64,000 bases of DNA from GM7GCV1 sp965222065 (GTDB taxonomy: Bacteria > Pseudomonadota > Gammaproteobacteria > Pseudomonadales > GM7GCV1), in contig OZ244933.1 of assembly GCA_965222065.1 (NCBI GenBank), positions 124,001 through 188,000 on the forward strand, read 5' to 3'. Under the pieces are notes generated by a model. That model was not told where the DNA came from, did not search any database, and was given only the letters and a program-made list of their open reading frames with translations. Position numbers and translations under genes: made by a program. Shown one piece after another: positions 53,052-63,147 of this stretch (the stretch's first letter is position 1; each line of letters starts with the position of its first letter).

Positions 53052-54179
53052 TCACTCGGGATAAAGTGCCCAGACATTTTCATAACACCCTTTTGCCGTC
53101 CTGTGGCGCCTCGGGGAATCCGGCGTTTCGCCGTCAATACTCTGGCGAATATCCCCGGCTATGGTACCGCCCAGATAGTAGCTATGTTCAACCAGGCCAT
53201 GTACCAGGGGCTGACAGTCAACCTGGTGGATTTTGTTATGCAACTGGTTGGGTCGCGCAGCGCCGTTTCCGCCCAGGCGCTCCGGTTGTCCCTTGGTGTA
53301 ATCCGATACCACCAGGGCGTTATCCTCCGCATTGTGGTAAATACTCAGGTTCCGACAAACCTGGTGAGCCATGGATAGTGGCTCTCCGGGTTCCAGCGCG
53401 TTATCGTCGACATCGGCGGCACAGAGAAAGACCTGTTCAAACAGCCGTGGGAGCGGACACCCATTGAATTTTTGCATCGATTGCAGGGCATTTTGCAGCA
53501 CATAATTTCCCATGGAATGGCAAAGCAAATGAATGTCCCGGTGGCAAAGATTGCGTCGCTCGCGGCCCAGCCCAACCAGGAAGTCACGCATTTTCAGCAG
53601 CCCGCGGGCGACGGGCTTTCCGGAAATCTCTGCATCCGCGCGATCGGACCGGTAGGACGCGTAGGGAATCATTTTGCTGTCAGACGGCCAACTGAACAGC
53701 ACCACAACCACCGGTTTATCGCCTTTGGCGTTTAGCATGGTTTGCAGGCCAAGGGCAGCACCAGCAGCCTCGTGCCAGCTGACGTTAAATCCATGAATGT
53801 AAATGAGCACGTCGCATTGATTGTCCATTTCCGCCTTGAGATCTTCAAACATGGCTTTGGAGCCAAGGATCGTCCTGGAGTCATTTGGCCCCTTGTCATT
53901 TTCACGGTAGGCCCGGATTCTGGCGGATTTTGCACATTTGGCGAAATAGCCGGCAAGCCCAATGCCATCACCCGGACCAGTTCCTTTTTGTGATTTTTCC
54001 AGGTATCGGTTGACATCCGCTGCCGGGGCCTGAATTCCAAGCTGTCCAAATCGCAGGTTTTCGTAACCACTGGCACTAAAACCGGGGCCATACCCATCCG
54101 GGCGAAACTGTGTGCCGTTACTGTCTTTGTGAAGCCAATGATTGCGGTTGGTTGCGTAATAAAGTTTATAGCTGGCCAT
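53052..54179 (-). CDS. DUF900-type alpha/beta hydrolase
   Basis: A 375-residue cytosolic hydrolase-like protein. YYATNRN at the N-terminus and the nucleophile elbow LLCHSMGNYVLQNAL are DUF900 features; VLIYIHGFNVSW precedes it and an Asp/His pair follows (DVDDNALEPG; HNKIHQVDC). The ATG at 54179 has AGGG eight bases upstream; the frame is open to 54239. The substrate is unknown. It diverges from the glutamate dehydrogenase gene. Confidence 0.75.
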   Translation of the reverse strand: MASYKLYYATNRNHWLHKDSNGTQFRPDGYGPGFSASGYENLRFGQLGIQAPAADVNRYLEKSQKGTGPGDGIGLAGYFAKCAKSARIRAYRENDKGPNDSRTILGSKAMFEDLKAEMDNQCDVLIYIHGFNVSWHEAAGAALGLQTMLNAKGDKPVVVVLFSWPSDSKMIPYASYRSDRADAEISGKPVARGLLKMRDFLVGLGRERRNLCHRDIHLLCHSMGNYVLQNALQSMQKFNGCPLPRLFEQVFLCAADVDDNALEPGEPLSMAHQVCRNLSIYHNAEDNALVVSDYTKGQPERLGGNGAARPNQLHNKIHQVDCQPLVHGLVEHSYYLGGTIAGDIRQSIDGETPDSPRRHRTAKGCYENVWALYPE

Positions 54180-54346
54180 GTCGTTCATCCCTGTGGTTTT
54201 TGTGTTTCTCTTCCCGAGTATACCAATCGCTTTTTGCAATGGAATTAGACGCTGCGGCGACAGGTGATTTAATCTTTAGGTCGAATGGCATACATTGTTG
54301 GTCATAAAGTCTGTTTTTATTAGTTCTCTGGCTTTAAACCTGAAGA

Positions 54347-54355
54347 GGGGGGGGG
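54347..54355 (+). repeat. Nine-G homopolymer in a ribosome-binding site
   Basis: GGGGGGGGG ends two bases before the ATG of the glutamate dehydrogenase gene and forms its Shine-Dalgarno region. Slippage could change the spacing and so translation. Confidence 0.85.
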
Positions 54356-54357
54356 AT

Positions 54358-57300
54358 ATGGCAGAGCAAAGTCCCAGGAAAAAACTGGTCAAATGGATAA
54401 ATACTATTGCTGACAAGCGGTTAACCGCTGAGGAAGCAGCCAGTTTTAAAAATTTTGTTAAGCAGGTCATACATGTCCACCCGGACGAAAGCCTGCTTCG
54501 CTGGGCAAAAGAGGATAATTTTGGCGCAGTGTACGGACTGTACAGCTTTGCCAAAAATAAACCCGGGGATAAACCACTGCTTAAAGTTTTTAACCCCGAC
54601 CTGGAAAATGATGGCTGGTCCAGCAAGCACAGCCTGATTTATTTCTGCCAGGAAGATATGCCCTTTCTGGTGGAATCCCTGCGTATGGCGCTAAACCGCC
54701 TGCATCTGCAGATTCATCTTTTTGAGAGCAATGTGATATGGGTTCGCCGAGATGGCCGGGGTAATTTGCTCGAGGTCAGCGGTAGCCAGAAAAAAGGCTT
54801 AAGCCCCGAATGCCTTGGATACATCCAAATAGATCCCGGTACCGACCAGAAATACCTGGATGAAATCCATGCCAGATTGCTGGAGGCCTTTCTCAATGTC
54901 GATACGGTGGTCAAGGATTTTGACCCCATGATTGAGCGTGTCGATCAATGTATCGCTGAACTGTCTGCAATAGAGGGCATTGACCCGGAAGAAATTGAGT
55001 TCCTGCGCTGGCTGCGCGACGGCAATTTCACGTTTCTGGGCATGTCCGAGTTTCGCTTGAATCATCTTTCCAGCGGTATCCAGATTAAGGAAGAGCGTGA
55101 TGCCCGGTTGGGGCTGATGAAAAACAGGGCACCGCTGGAACCTAAAATGCTTCATCAACTTTGCGACGGGTTTGGTCATTTTTACCAGGAAAATCCCAGT
55201 CTGGCTTTCACCAAGGCATCGCAAAAATCCAGTGTTCACAGGGATGTCTACTCCGATTACGTGATTGTTAAGCGTTATAACAAGCAGGGTGAGGCGATTG
55301 GCGAAACCCGCATGCTGGGGCTTTATACCTCACGACTTTATCACTACAGCACCGGCCAGATTCCCTTGCTACGCAGTAAGGGGCAATGGCTGGTTGAGCA
55401 TTCCGAGCTGGACGATTCCAGCCACAACGGCAAGACCTTTATTGCCATTATGGAAAGCCATCCACGGGATGAACTGATCCAGGCCAGCTTGGAGGAAAGC
55501 CTGGATACGATCCTGGGTATCTGGAAGATCTATGAACGGCGAACCATTCGCCTGTTTATGCGGGTCGACCGTTTTGAAAAATTTGTCAGTTGCATTGTCT
55601 ATTTACCCCGGGAATTTGTACGGGCGGAAATCAGGCGAAAAATTGAGCATATTCTGGGGCAAGCGCTGGACTCAGATGATTTTGAGGCAGCGACCCAGTT
55701 TTTGGCGGAATCTGTACTGGCCCGAATACACATGGTATTCCGGATTACCAACCAGGCTTTTAAAAAAGTCAGCCGGGAATCCCTTGAAGCCGAAATCATT
55801 GAACAGACACGCGACTGGTCGCAGAGGTTTGCAGAGTTTTGTCTTGAGCATTTTGGTGACGAGCAGGGGCGTCGCCTGATGCAAACCTACCAGTATGCAT
55901 TTCCCGGTTCCTACCGGGATCGATATTCGCCGCAACAGGCGGTACATGACCTCGATCTCATGCTCGAACTGACCCGGGACAATGAAATCAGCCTGTGTCT
56001 GTTCCATGAACCGGGCGCTCCGGAAGACGAGTTGCGTTTGAAACTGTTTCATTGTGAAAGCTCCCTGGAACTTTCCAATATCATTCCCTTGCTGGAAAAC
56101 CTGGGTTCTCGTGTGATGGTGGAGCACCCATTCCGTCTTCAGCCCAGGGATATGGACGATATCTGGGTGCATGACTTTACCCTGAGGCAATCCCTGCCCG
56201 AAAATCATCCGCTGGATATATCCAGCGCCCGCGAGACATACCATGATGCGTTCCGTGCTATCTGGTTGGGACATGCGGAAAGTGACAGCTTTAACCGGCT
56301 GGTATTTTCAGCGCGTCTGGACTGGCGGACGGTCGCACTCCTGCGCGCCTACGCCCGCTATCTTAAACAACTGGGGTCGCCTTTCAGTCTCGATTTTGTT
56401 GCGCATGTACTGGGCACACACCTGTCGATCTGCCGCGAGCTGGTGGCCCTGTTTTACTGTTATTTTGACCCTCGACGCACAGAGAAGGAGGCTCATGCAA
56501 AACGGGCTGAAAAGCTGATTGAAGCAGTCAAGGCGGCACTGGACCAGGTGGAGAACCTCAACGAGGATCAGGTGTTGCGCAGCTATCTGGAGATGATCAA
56601 TGCCACATTGAGAACCAACTTTTTTTGTGAAGGTACGGACAATGATTATCCGGCAACCATTGTTTTCAAGGTAAACACCAAAAAGCTGGCCTTCGCGCCG
56701 GAGCCCCGGCCCGAATATGAGACCTATGTTTATTCACCCCGGGTTGAAGGGGTTCACCTGCGCGGTGGTAAAGTGGCCCGCGGCGGTATCCGGTGGTCGG
56801 ATCGACTCGAAGATTTCCGAACAGAAGTCCTGGGGCTGGTAAAAGCTCAACAAGTCAAAAATGCGGTGATTGTTCCTACCGGCGCCAAGGGCGGCTTTGT
56901 TGCGCGTAATGCGCATGCCTGTGAAACGCGGGAGGCGTTTTTGCAGGAAGGGGAGGCCTGTTACCGCCTGTTTATTGGTGGGTTGCTGGATCTGGTCGAC
57001 AACAGGGTAGGGGATGATGTGATCCCTCCCCAACATGTGGTTCGACGCGATGACGATGATCCCTATCTGGTGGTGGCCGCAGACAAGGGAACGGCAACGT
57101 TTTCTGATATTGCCAATGAACTTTCGGCCAAACGGGATTTTTGGCTGGGTGATGCCTTTGCATCCGGTGGCAGCCAGGGTTATGACCACAAGGCCATGGG
57201 AATTACCGCCCGGGGTGGCTGGGTCGCTGTGCAACGGCATTTCCGCGAGAAAGGGCGAAATATTCAGGAAGAGCCTTTTACCGTGATTGGCATTGGCGAT

Positions 57301-59172
57301 ATGGCAGGTGATGTCTTTGGCAATGCCATGCTCCTGTCCCGTCAGATTAAACTGGTGGCAGCCTTTAATCACCAGCATATTTTTATCGACCCCAATCCGG
57401 ACCCGGAGACCTCCTGGCAGGAGCGAAAGCGGTTATTTGAGCTACCCCGGTCCAGCTGGGAAGACTACAACACAGACTGCCTTTCCAGGGGAGGAGCGAT
57501 TTATAAACGCTCGGCCAAGTCCATACAGCTTAGTCCCGAAGCCAGCCAGGCGCTGGGTATTGATCAGACCAGGCGCGCTCCCACTGAGCTGATTCACCTT
57601 TTGCTGAAGTCGCCAGTCAACCTGATTTGGAATGGCGGAATAGGGACCTACGTAAAAAGCTCATCAGAAAGTCACGCAGATGTCGGTGATCGGGCAAACG
57701 ATGCATTGCGTGTGAATGGCGAAGAATTGAGATGCCAGGTGTTTGGTGAGGGCGGTAACCTGGGGATGACCCAGCTGGGTCGAATGGAATTCTGTCGTAA
57801 GGGCGGGGTTTGCAATACCGACTTTATCGATAACTCGGGAGGAGTCGATTGCTCTGATCACGAGGTCAACATCAAGATTTTGCTTAATGCTGAAGTTGAG
57901 GCAGAAAACCTGACCAGGAAACAGCGTAACCAGCTGCTAAAAAAAATGACCGACGAAGTGGCTGAAATGGTACTGGACAATAATTATCGCCAAACGCTGG
58001 CCATCAGTCTGGCCGAGAGTCGTAAGGCAAAAAACCACTACGACTATCTGCGTTTTATGCAGTATCTGGAAGAAGCCGGGCACCTCAATCGAAGCCTGGA
58101 GTTTCTTCCGGAAGAAGAGACCCTCAAGGACCTGCACGTTGCAGGTAAAAGCTGGACAAGGCCCGAGCTCGCGATACTGGTCTCCTATGCCAAAGTGGTC
58201 CTCAAACAGGAATTGATGGATGACAGCCTGATGGATGACTCTGTTGTGACCTCCATGATTTTTGATGCTTTTCCCGAATCCTTGAAAGCCAAATATGGCG
58301 AGGCGATTAATTCACACCGGTTGCACAGGGAAATCATTGCCACGCAACTTGCCAATCGAATGGTCAACCGCATGGGCTTCTCCTATTGCCAGCGGCAAAA
58401 CCTGTCGCTGGGAGCTAGCTCCGTTGAAACCGCCCGGGCATTTGTGACAGTGATGGCATTGTTTGGTCTGCACGCTATCTGGGAATCCATTGAAGATCTG
58501 GACTATCGGGTTTCGGCGGAAACCCAGCATGAGCTGTTTTATCAGGTCATGCGACTGGGACGGCGTGCCAGTCGCTGGTTTTTGCGCAGCAGCCTGTACC
58601 TAGAGCCAGAACAGGTTATTGAGCGCATGCAGCCCTGTTTCGACCTGTTAATGCCCCGGGTCATCGAGCTTTATCGGGAGTCCCCCAGCGGAAACCTGGC
58701 CATGCCCAGACGCTGGATCAAGGCGGGTGTTCCCGAAGATTTGGCCTATACAGTGGGCTCGTTTGATGCCTGCTTCCTGTTGCCAGGGGTGGTAGACACC
58801 GCCTTGTCCAGTGAAAATAATCCGAAAGAGCTGCTTGAACTGCGGTTTGCCCTGGGGCAGGAACTCTCACTCGACTGGCTCATGCAGAAGATGGTTGGTT
58901 GGCAGCCTGAAAGTCAATGGCAGGATCTGGCCAGGGAGTCCAATGTGGATGATCTGGAGTCTCTTGGCAGGCAGCTTACGCTGGGAGTACACAACCTTTA
59001 CCCGGATTTGACCGGGCACGATCGTATCGAGAACTGGAAGGAAACGAACACCGTAAAAACCAGACGATTTATCAATATGGTGAATTCGCTGAAATCAGCC
59101 GGCACCCAGGATATTTCGGTCTTTATTGTGGCCTTGAGAGAGCTGAAGGACCTGGTCGAAACAACGCTTTAA
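54358..59172 (+). CDS. gdhB: Large NAD-dependent glutamate dehydrogenase
   Basis: Oxidises glutamate to 2-oxoglutarate and ammonia; catabolic. The 1,604-residue subunit belongs to the ~180-kDa class (GDH180). An N-terminal regulatory half (ACT-like regions) is followed by the catalytic core with VPTGAKGGFVARNA (Lys844 in the substrate site), GGIRWSDRLEDFRTEVLGLV and the NAD fold GIGDMAGDVFGNAMLL, then a helical C-terminal domain. The ATG at 54358 is preceded by the G9 ribosome site; the frame is open to 54295. A terminator follows directly. Confidence 0.95.
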   Translation: MAEQSPRKKLVKWINTIADKRLTAEEAASFKNFVKQVIHVHPDESLLRWAKEDNFGAVYGLYSFAKNKPGDKPLLKVFNPDLENDGWSSKHSLIYFCQEDMPFLVESLRMALNRLHLQIHLFESNVIWVRRDGRGNLLEVSGSQKKGLSPECLGYIQIDPGTDQKYLDEIHARLLEAFLNVDTVVKDFDPMIERVDQCIAELSAIEGIDPEEIEFLRWLRDGNFTFLGMSEFRLNHLSSGIQIKEERDARLGLMKNRAPLEPKMLHQLCDGFGHFYQENPSLAFTKASQKSSVHRDVYSDYVIVKRYNKQGEAIGETRMLGLYTSRLYHYSTGQIPLLRSKGQWLVEHSELDDSSHNGKTFIAIMESHPRDELIQASLEESLDTILGIWKIYERRTIRLFMRVDRFEKFVSCIVYLPREFVRAEIRRKIEHILGQALDSDDFEAATQFLAESVLARIHMVFRITNQAFKKVSRESLEAEIIEQTRDWSQRFAEFCLEHFGDEQGRRLMQTYQYAFPGSYRDRYSPQQAVHDLDLMLELTRDNEISLCLFHEPGAPEDELRLKLFHCESSLELSNIIPLLENLGSRVMVEHPFRLQPRDMDDIWVHDFTLRQSLPENHPLDISSARETYHDAFRAIWLGHAESDSFNRLVFSARLDWRTVALLRAYARYLKQLGSPFSLDFVAHVLGTHLSICRELVALFYCYFDPRRTEKEAHAKRAEKLIEAVKAALDQVENLNEDQVLRSYLEMINATLRTNFFCEGTDNDYPATIVFKVNTKKLAFAPEPRPEYETYVYSPRVEGVHLRGGKVARGGIRWSDRLEDFRTEVLGLVKAQQVKNAVIVPTGAKGGFVARNAHACETREAFLQEGEACYRLFIGGLLDLVDNRVGDDVIPPQHVVRRDDDDPYLVVAADKGTATFSDIANELSAKRDFWLGDAFASGGSQGYDHKAMGITARGGWVAVQRHFREKGRNIQEEPFTVIGIGDMAGDVFGNAMLLSRQIKLVAAFNHQHIFIDPNPDPETSWQERKRLFELPRSSWEDYNTDCLSRGGAIYKRSAKSIQLSPEASQALGIDQTRRAPTELIHLLLKSPVNLIWNGGIGTYVKSSSESHADVGDRANDALRVNGEELRCQVFGEGGNLGMTQLGRMEFCRKGGVCNTDFIDNSGGVDCSDHEVNIKILLNAEVEAENLTRKQRNQLLKKMTDEVAEMVLDNNYRQTLAISLAESRKAKNHYDYLRFMQYLEEAGHLNRSLEFLPEEETLKDLHVAGKSWTRPELAILVSYAKVVLKQELMDDSLMDDSVVTSMIFDAFPESLKAKYGEAINSHRLHREIIATQLANRMVNRMGFSYCQRQNLSLGASSVETARAFVTVMALFGLHAIWESIEDLDYRVSAETQHELFYQVMRLGRRASRWFLRSSLYLEPEQVIERMQPCFDLLMPRVIELYRESPSGNLAMPRRWIKAGVPEDLAYTVGSFDACFLLPGVVDTALSSENNPKELLELRFALGQELSLDWLMQKMVGWQPESQWQDLARESNVDDLESLGRQLTLGVHNLYPDLTGHDRIENWKETNTVKTRRFINMVNSLKSAGTQDISVFIVALRELKDLVETTL

Positions 59173-59188
59173 TACATAAACCCCAAAC

Positions 59189-59217
59189 AAAAAAAGCGCC
59201 TTGAAGGCGCTTTTTTT
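59189..59217 (+). terminator. Rho-independent terminator after gdhB
   Basis: AGCGCC, loop TTGAA, GGCGCT flanked by A- and T-runs, 17 bases after the gdhB stop; also usable by the opposing gene ending at 59238. Confidence 0.9.
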
Positions 59218-59237
59218 GTTTGCTAATGGGCACTGGA

Positions 59238-59864
59238 TTACACATACACCATAAGCAGGATGAAAACAGCGGTTAATCCAAGGCTGCAGTGGATGACTCC
59301 TTTTACGCTGGCCATAGGCCCCTGCTTGCCAAACAGAGCATTGGCCTCCAGGGCCGCAATAATGGCCACACCAATCCACAGATCCAGGCCGCCAACAGCT
59401 GTGCCATAGCCACCCGCATGGGGTCCAGCTAGCATGCCCAGTGCCATGGGGCCGGAAAATAGCGTGTTAGTGCGGGATGCAAGAAGTGCCTTGGCTGCAG
59501 CAGCAGGGCCATCGCCTTCCACCATCCCCAGGGCAATTTTTTGCTTGGGCCAGATCACCAGCCATACATTCAGAAACATCAGGGTTCCCATCAGGGCGCC
59601 CAGGATGATGTAGTTGTTAAGCAGATTATTGCGGAAGAGTGCTTCAAGAAGGATGACACCCGTAATGAATGTCAGCATGGCTCCCCAGCGAAACCACCAG
59701 AGTGCACTGGGCGCCAGTTTGGCCTTGGCATCAGCCAGCGCTTCCGGCGTGGCCTGTTTGAAATAGCCGCCCTGGACAAAGTTGAAGTAATAAAGCATGC
59801 CTATCCAGGCAATACCAAAAATCAGGTGAAGCCAGCGTGTCAGGATTGAGATGAGTTCAATCAT
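59238..59864 (-). CDS. PuuD-like urate hydroxylase/membrane protein
   Basis: A 208-residue integral membrane protein resembling the N-terminal membrane domain of PuuD-type urate oxidases (PF06181): ILTRWLHLIFGIAWIGMLYY, ALWWFRWGAMLTFITGVILL, FLNVWLVIWPKQKIALGM. Conserved histidines in helices may bind heme. The C-terminal cytochrome domain of full-length PuuD is absent, so urate oxidation is uncertain. ATG at 59864 with GGAG upstream. Confidence 0.78.
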   Translation of the reverse strand: MIELISILTRWLHLIFGIAWIGMLYYFNFVQGGYFKQATPEALADAKAKLAPSALWWFRWGAMLTFITGVILLEALFRNNLLNNYIILGALMGTLMFLNVWLVIWPKQKIALGMVEGDGPAAAAKALLASRTNTLFSGPMALGMLAGPHAGGYGTAVGGLDLWIGVAIIAALEANALFGKQGPMASVKGVIHCSLGLTAVFILLMVYV

Positions 59865-60045
59865 AGGAAGTCTCCGAGTTAAGTGGGTTGGACCCAAAAT
59901 TTATTGTTGTAATCCCTGTGTCAGGGTCGGGTTATTTTAATGACAACTCAACAATGATAATGCCAAAGTACACTGGATATCAAAAAAACGACCATCAGCT
60001 GCACACTGGGTATTTAATAGTTACCCAGGCAGCTGATGGAAAATC

Positions 60046-63000
60046 CTAGGCAATTTGTTCTTCCAGTGCTTCCAGCTCTTTTTTGATGGTTTCAGGAGAC
60101 TGGGTGTTTTTCGCCATCATTCCGTAAAAGGCAGGAATAATGAACAGGGTTAACAGGGCGGAGAAAAATACCCCGAAAAAGACCACGATACCCAGTACGT
60201 TCAAGCTCTCGGAGCCCGGGCCAAAGGCCAGCATGAGAGGCACACTGCCCATCACGGTAGACAGGGTGGTCATAAGTACAGGACGCAGACGGATTTTGGC
60301 ACCCTCAATGATGGCCTGGGTAAATTCGACACCCTTGTCGCGCATCTGGTTGATAAATTCGACAATGAGAATACCGTTCTTGGCAGCAATGCCGATAATC
60401 ATGAGTATGCCAATCTGGCTAAAGATATTCAGCGTACTGCCAGTGACATATAGTCCCAGGAGTGCGCCGATAATACCCAGTGGCACAGTAAACATGATAA
60501 TAAACGGGTGCACAAAACTTTCGAACTGAGCGGCCATAACCAGGAACAGGATGAGCATGGCAACACCAAACGTGAAGAACATGCTGCCCGAGGCTTCCTT
60601 GTACTCCAGTGATTCGCCGCGGTAATCATACTGTGCATGATCAGGCAGATTCTGGTCGACGTAGTTCTCCATAAAGGTTAATGCTTCTCCCAGTGCAACA
60701 TCGGGCGCGAGGCTGCCGCTTATGGTGACCGCACGCAGTCGGTTGTAACGGTTCAGTTCGGCAATACCGGCGACATTTTGTACGCTAACCAGGTTGGACA
60801 GAGGAATAAGCTCACCACTTCGGCTTGAGCGAACATAGAGATTTTGCAAGTCTTCGGTCGTGTCCCTCTGGTCGTCCCGGGCCTGCATGACCACATCGTA
60901 CTCTTCACCGTCGCGAACGTAGGTGCTGACATTGCGCTCACTAAGCAATGCCTGGAGGGTCGTCCCGACAGATGTTACCGAAACGCCCAGCTCGGCCGCC
61001 CGGTTTTTATCCACGGTAATCTGTATTTGTTGTTGGGTCTCGTCGAGATCGCTGTCCAACCGGGTAAACATGCCGGTGTCCATGGCTGCATTCATTAGCT
61101 GGTCTCGCCAGAGGGACAATTCCTCATAATTACTTCCCTGCAAAACAAACTCGACGGGCTGGCTACCGCCGCCGCGGGACAGGCCATTAGGGGCAAAGGC
61201 GAAGACTTGTGCATCGACCAGCTGGCCCCATTGGGGCATGAGCTCATTGATTAAATCATTCGTGCTCATGCTTCTTTCACTGGCAGGCACCAGGTTGATG
61301 AAACCCACGGCACTGTTTGTCTGGCCGCCAAAACCCGGTGCAAACATGATAGTACGCTGGATTATACCCTCATCAATGTAGCGGTCGAGAGGCTCATGGA
61401 CTTTGGTGATTACTTCTTCCAGGCTTTCCAGTGAAGAGCCTTCTGCCACCTTGATGCGGAGTATCATGCTGCCCTGATCCTGGTTGGGTGCGTATTCCTG
61501 TTCAATGTTTTGCACAAAGAAATAACCAAGTCCCAGGGCGCCGACAAGGACGGTTGGCGCCAGCCATTTCTGTTGCAGGATAATCGTTACCGTGCGCTCA
61601 TAACTATTGGATAGCCGATCGAAAGCACGGTTCATCGTTTTGGCAAACGCGGAGTCTTTGGGTTTCTGTCTCAGGATTTTTGAGCACATCATGGGCGCCA
61701 GCGACAGTGCCAGCACGCTGGAAAATATAACGGCGGCGGCAATGGTTACCGCCAGTTCGGAGAAAATCCGGCCGACGTTATCAGTCAGAAAGGCGATTGG
61801 GACAAAAACAGCTACCAGCACCAGTGTGGTCGTGATCACGGCAAAGGCCACCTGCTTCGAACCACGATAAGCAGCCAGCAGTGGGGGTTCGCCAAGGCTG
61901 ACTCGCCGGGAGATGTTCTCGAGCACCACGATGGCGTCGTCCACGACCAGGCCAATGGCCAGAACCAGTGCCAGCAAAGTGATCAGGTTAATACTGAAAC
62001 CAAAGGCAGCAAGGGCAATAAAGGACGAAATCAGACAGACGGGTACCGTGACCATGGGCACAAAGGTGGCCCGGAAGGTACATAAAAACAGGTAAATCAC
62101 CAGGCCTACCAGGAAGATGGTAGCGCCGATGGTGATGTAAACGTTGTTCAGTGCCGCGCGAATGTATTGGGATGGATCACCGCCGGAGTAGATCCCCATG
62201 TGATCGGGCAGGCTCGCGCGAATACGGTCCACGGTGGCATTCAGGTCTTCGAGAACGGTCACTGTGTTGGCCGTAGACTGTTTCGAGACGCGGATGGTTG
62301 TGCTGTTGAAGATACCATTGCTCAGACTTAGACGCTGGGTGCTGGTGGGGCCAATACTGATATCGGCGACTTCCCCCAGTCGAACCAGGTGTCCATCTTC
62401 GCCACGACGGAGTACCAGATTGCGGAAATCCTCGGGGCTCGAATAGTTGCGGGTAATACGAACAGGGAACTGGCGCTGGTTGCTTTCAATGGTTCCGGCG
62501 GGCAGTTCCACGTTCTCTGTTCGCAGGGCATCGGTAATATCGGTGACGGTAAGTCCTTGTGCTGCAAGCGCCTGCCTGTCAATGCTCAGGCGGATGGCAG
62601 GCCTGCCACCACCGTTCATGCCAACTTCAGAAATACCAGGGACAGCGGCCAGTTGGTCGAGAATGTAACGATCTACGTAGTCCGCGATCTCAACACTGCT
62701 CATCTCATCTGTGGTCACCGAGTAGTAGGCGATTGGACGGGCATCACTTTCCGCCTTGGCGACGCGAAGATCCCTGATCTCGTCAGGAAGTCGACCGGTC
62801 ACCCGGCTGATTTTGTCGCGCACATCATTGGCTGCCAGGTCCAGATCGCGATTGAGTTCAAACTCGATATTCACTGAGCCACGTCCATCACGGCTGCTTG
62901 AACGGATAGTCTTGACGCCCGCAATACCGGAAATGGCATCTTCCAGGATCTGGGTAACCTTGGTCTCGACCACAGCCGCGCTTGCACCCGGATAGTTGGC

Positions 63001-63144
63001 CGACACAGACACGCGCGCGGGGGTAATGTCCGGATATTCCCGGGTGGAAAGGTTTTGGTAGGCGAGCGAACCGAAAGCCACCAGTAACAGACTAATCACC
63101 GTCGCGAAGACGGGCCGTTTTACCGAAGTATCAGAAAGCCACAT
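60046..63144 (-). CDS. RND multidrug efflux permease
   Basis: A 1,032-residue proton-driven inner-membrane transporter of the HAE1/AcrB class. It begins MWLSDTSVKRPVFATVISLL, has two periplasmic pore domains and twelve helices, and keeps the proton-relay aspartates in helix 4 (AIGLVVDDAIVVLENISRR). The substrate is not deducible. The adaptor gene lies immediately upstream on the same strand (three-base gap). Confidence 0.93.
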   Translation of the reverse strand: MWLSDTSVKRPVFATVISLLLVAFGSLAYQNLSTREYPDITPARVSVSANYPGASAAVVETKVTQILEDAISGIAGVKTIRSSSRDGRGSVNIEFELNRDLDLAANDVRDKISRVTGRLPDEIRDLRVAKAESDARPIAYYSVTTDEMSSVEIADYVDRYILDQLAAVPGISEVGMNGGGRPAIRLSIDRQALAAQGLTVTDITDALRTENVELPAGTIESNQRQFPVRITRNYSSPEDFRNLVLRRGEDGHLVRLGEVADISIGPTSTQRLSLSNGIFNSTTIRVSKQSTANTVTVLEDLNATVDRIRASLPDHMGIYSGGDPSQYIRAALNNVYITIGATIFLVGLVIYLFLCTFRATFVPMVTVPVCLISSFIALAAFGFSINLITLLALVLAIGLVVDDAIVVLENISRRVSLGEPPLLAAYRGSKQVAFAVITTTLVLVAVFVPIAFLTDNVGRIFSELAVTIAAAVIFSSVLALSLAPMMCSKILRQKPKDSAFAKTMNRAFDRLSNSYERTVTIILQQKWLAPTVLVGALGLGYFFVQNIEQEYAPNQDQGSMILRIKVAEGSSLESLEEVITKVHEPLDRYIDEGIIQRTIMFAPGFGGQTNSAVGFINLVPASERSMSTNDLINELMPQWGQLVDAQVFAFAPNGLSRGGGSQPVEFVLQGSNYEELSLWRDQLMNAAMDTGMFTRLDSDLDETQQQIQITVDKNRAAELGVSVTSVGTTLQALLSERNVSTYVRDGEEYDVVMQARDDQRDTTEDLQNLYVRSSRSGELIPLSNLVSVQNVAGIAELNRYNRLRAVTISGSLAPDVALGEALTFMENYVDQNLPDHAQYDYRGESLEYKEASGSMFFTFGVAMLILFLVMAAQFESFVHPFIIMFTVPLGIIGALLGLYVTGSTLNIFSQIGILMIIGIAAKNGILIVEFINQMRDKGVEFTQAIIEGAKIRLRPVLMTTLSTVMGSVPLMLAFGPGSESLNVLGIVVFFGVFFSALLTLFIIPAFYGMMAKNTQSPETIKKELEALEEQIA

Positions 63145-63147
63145 AGT

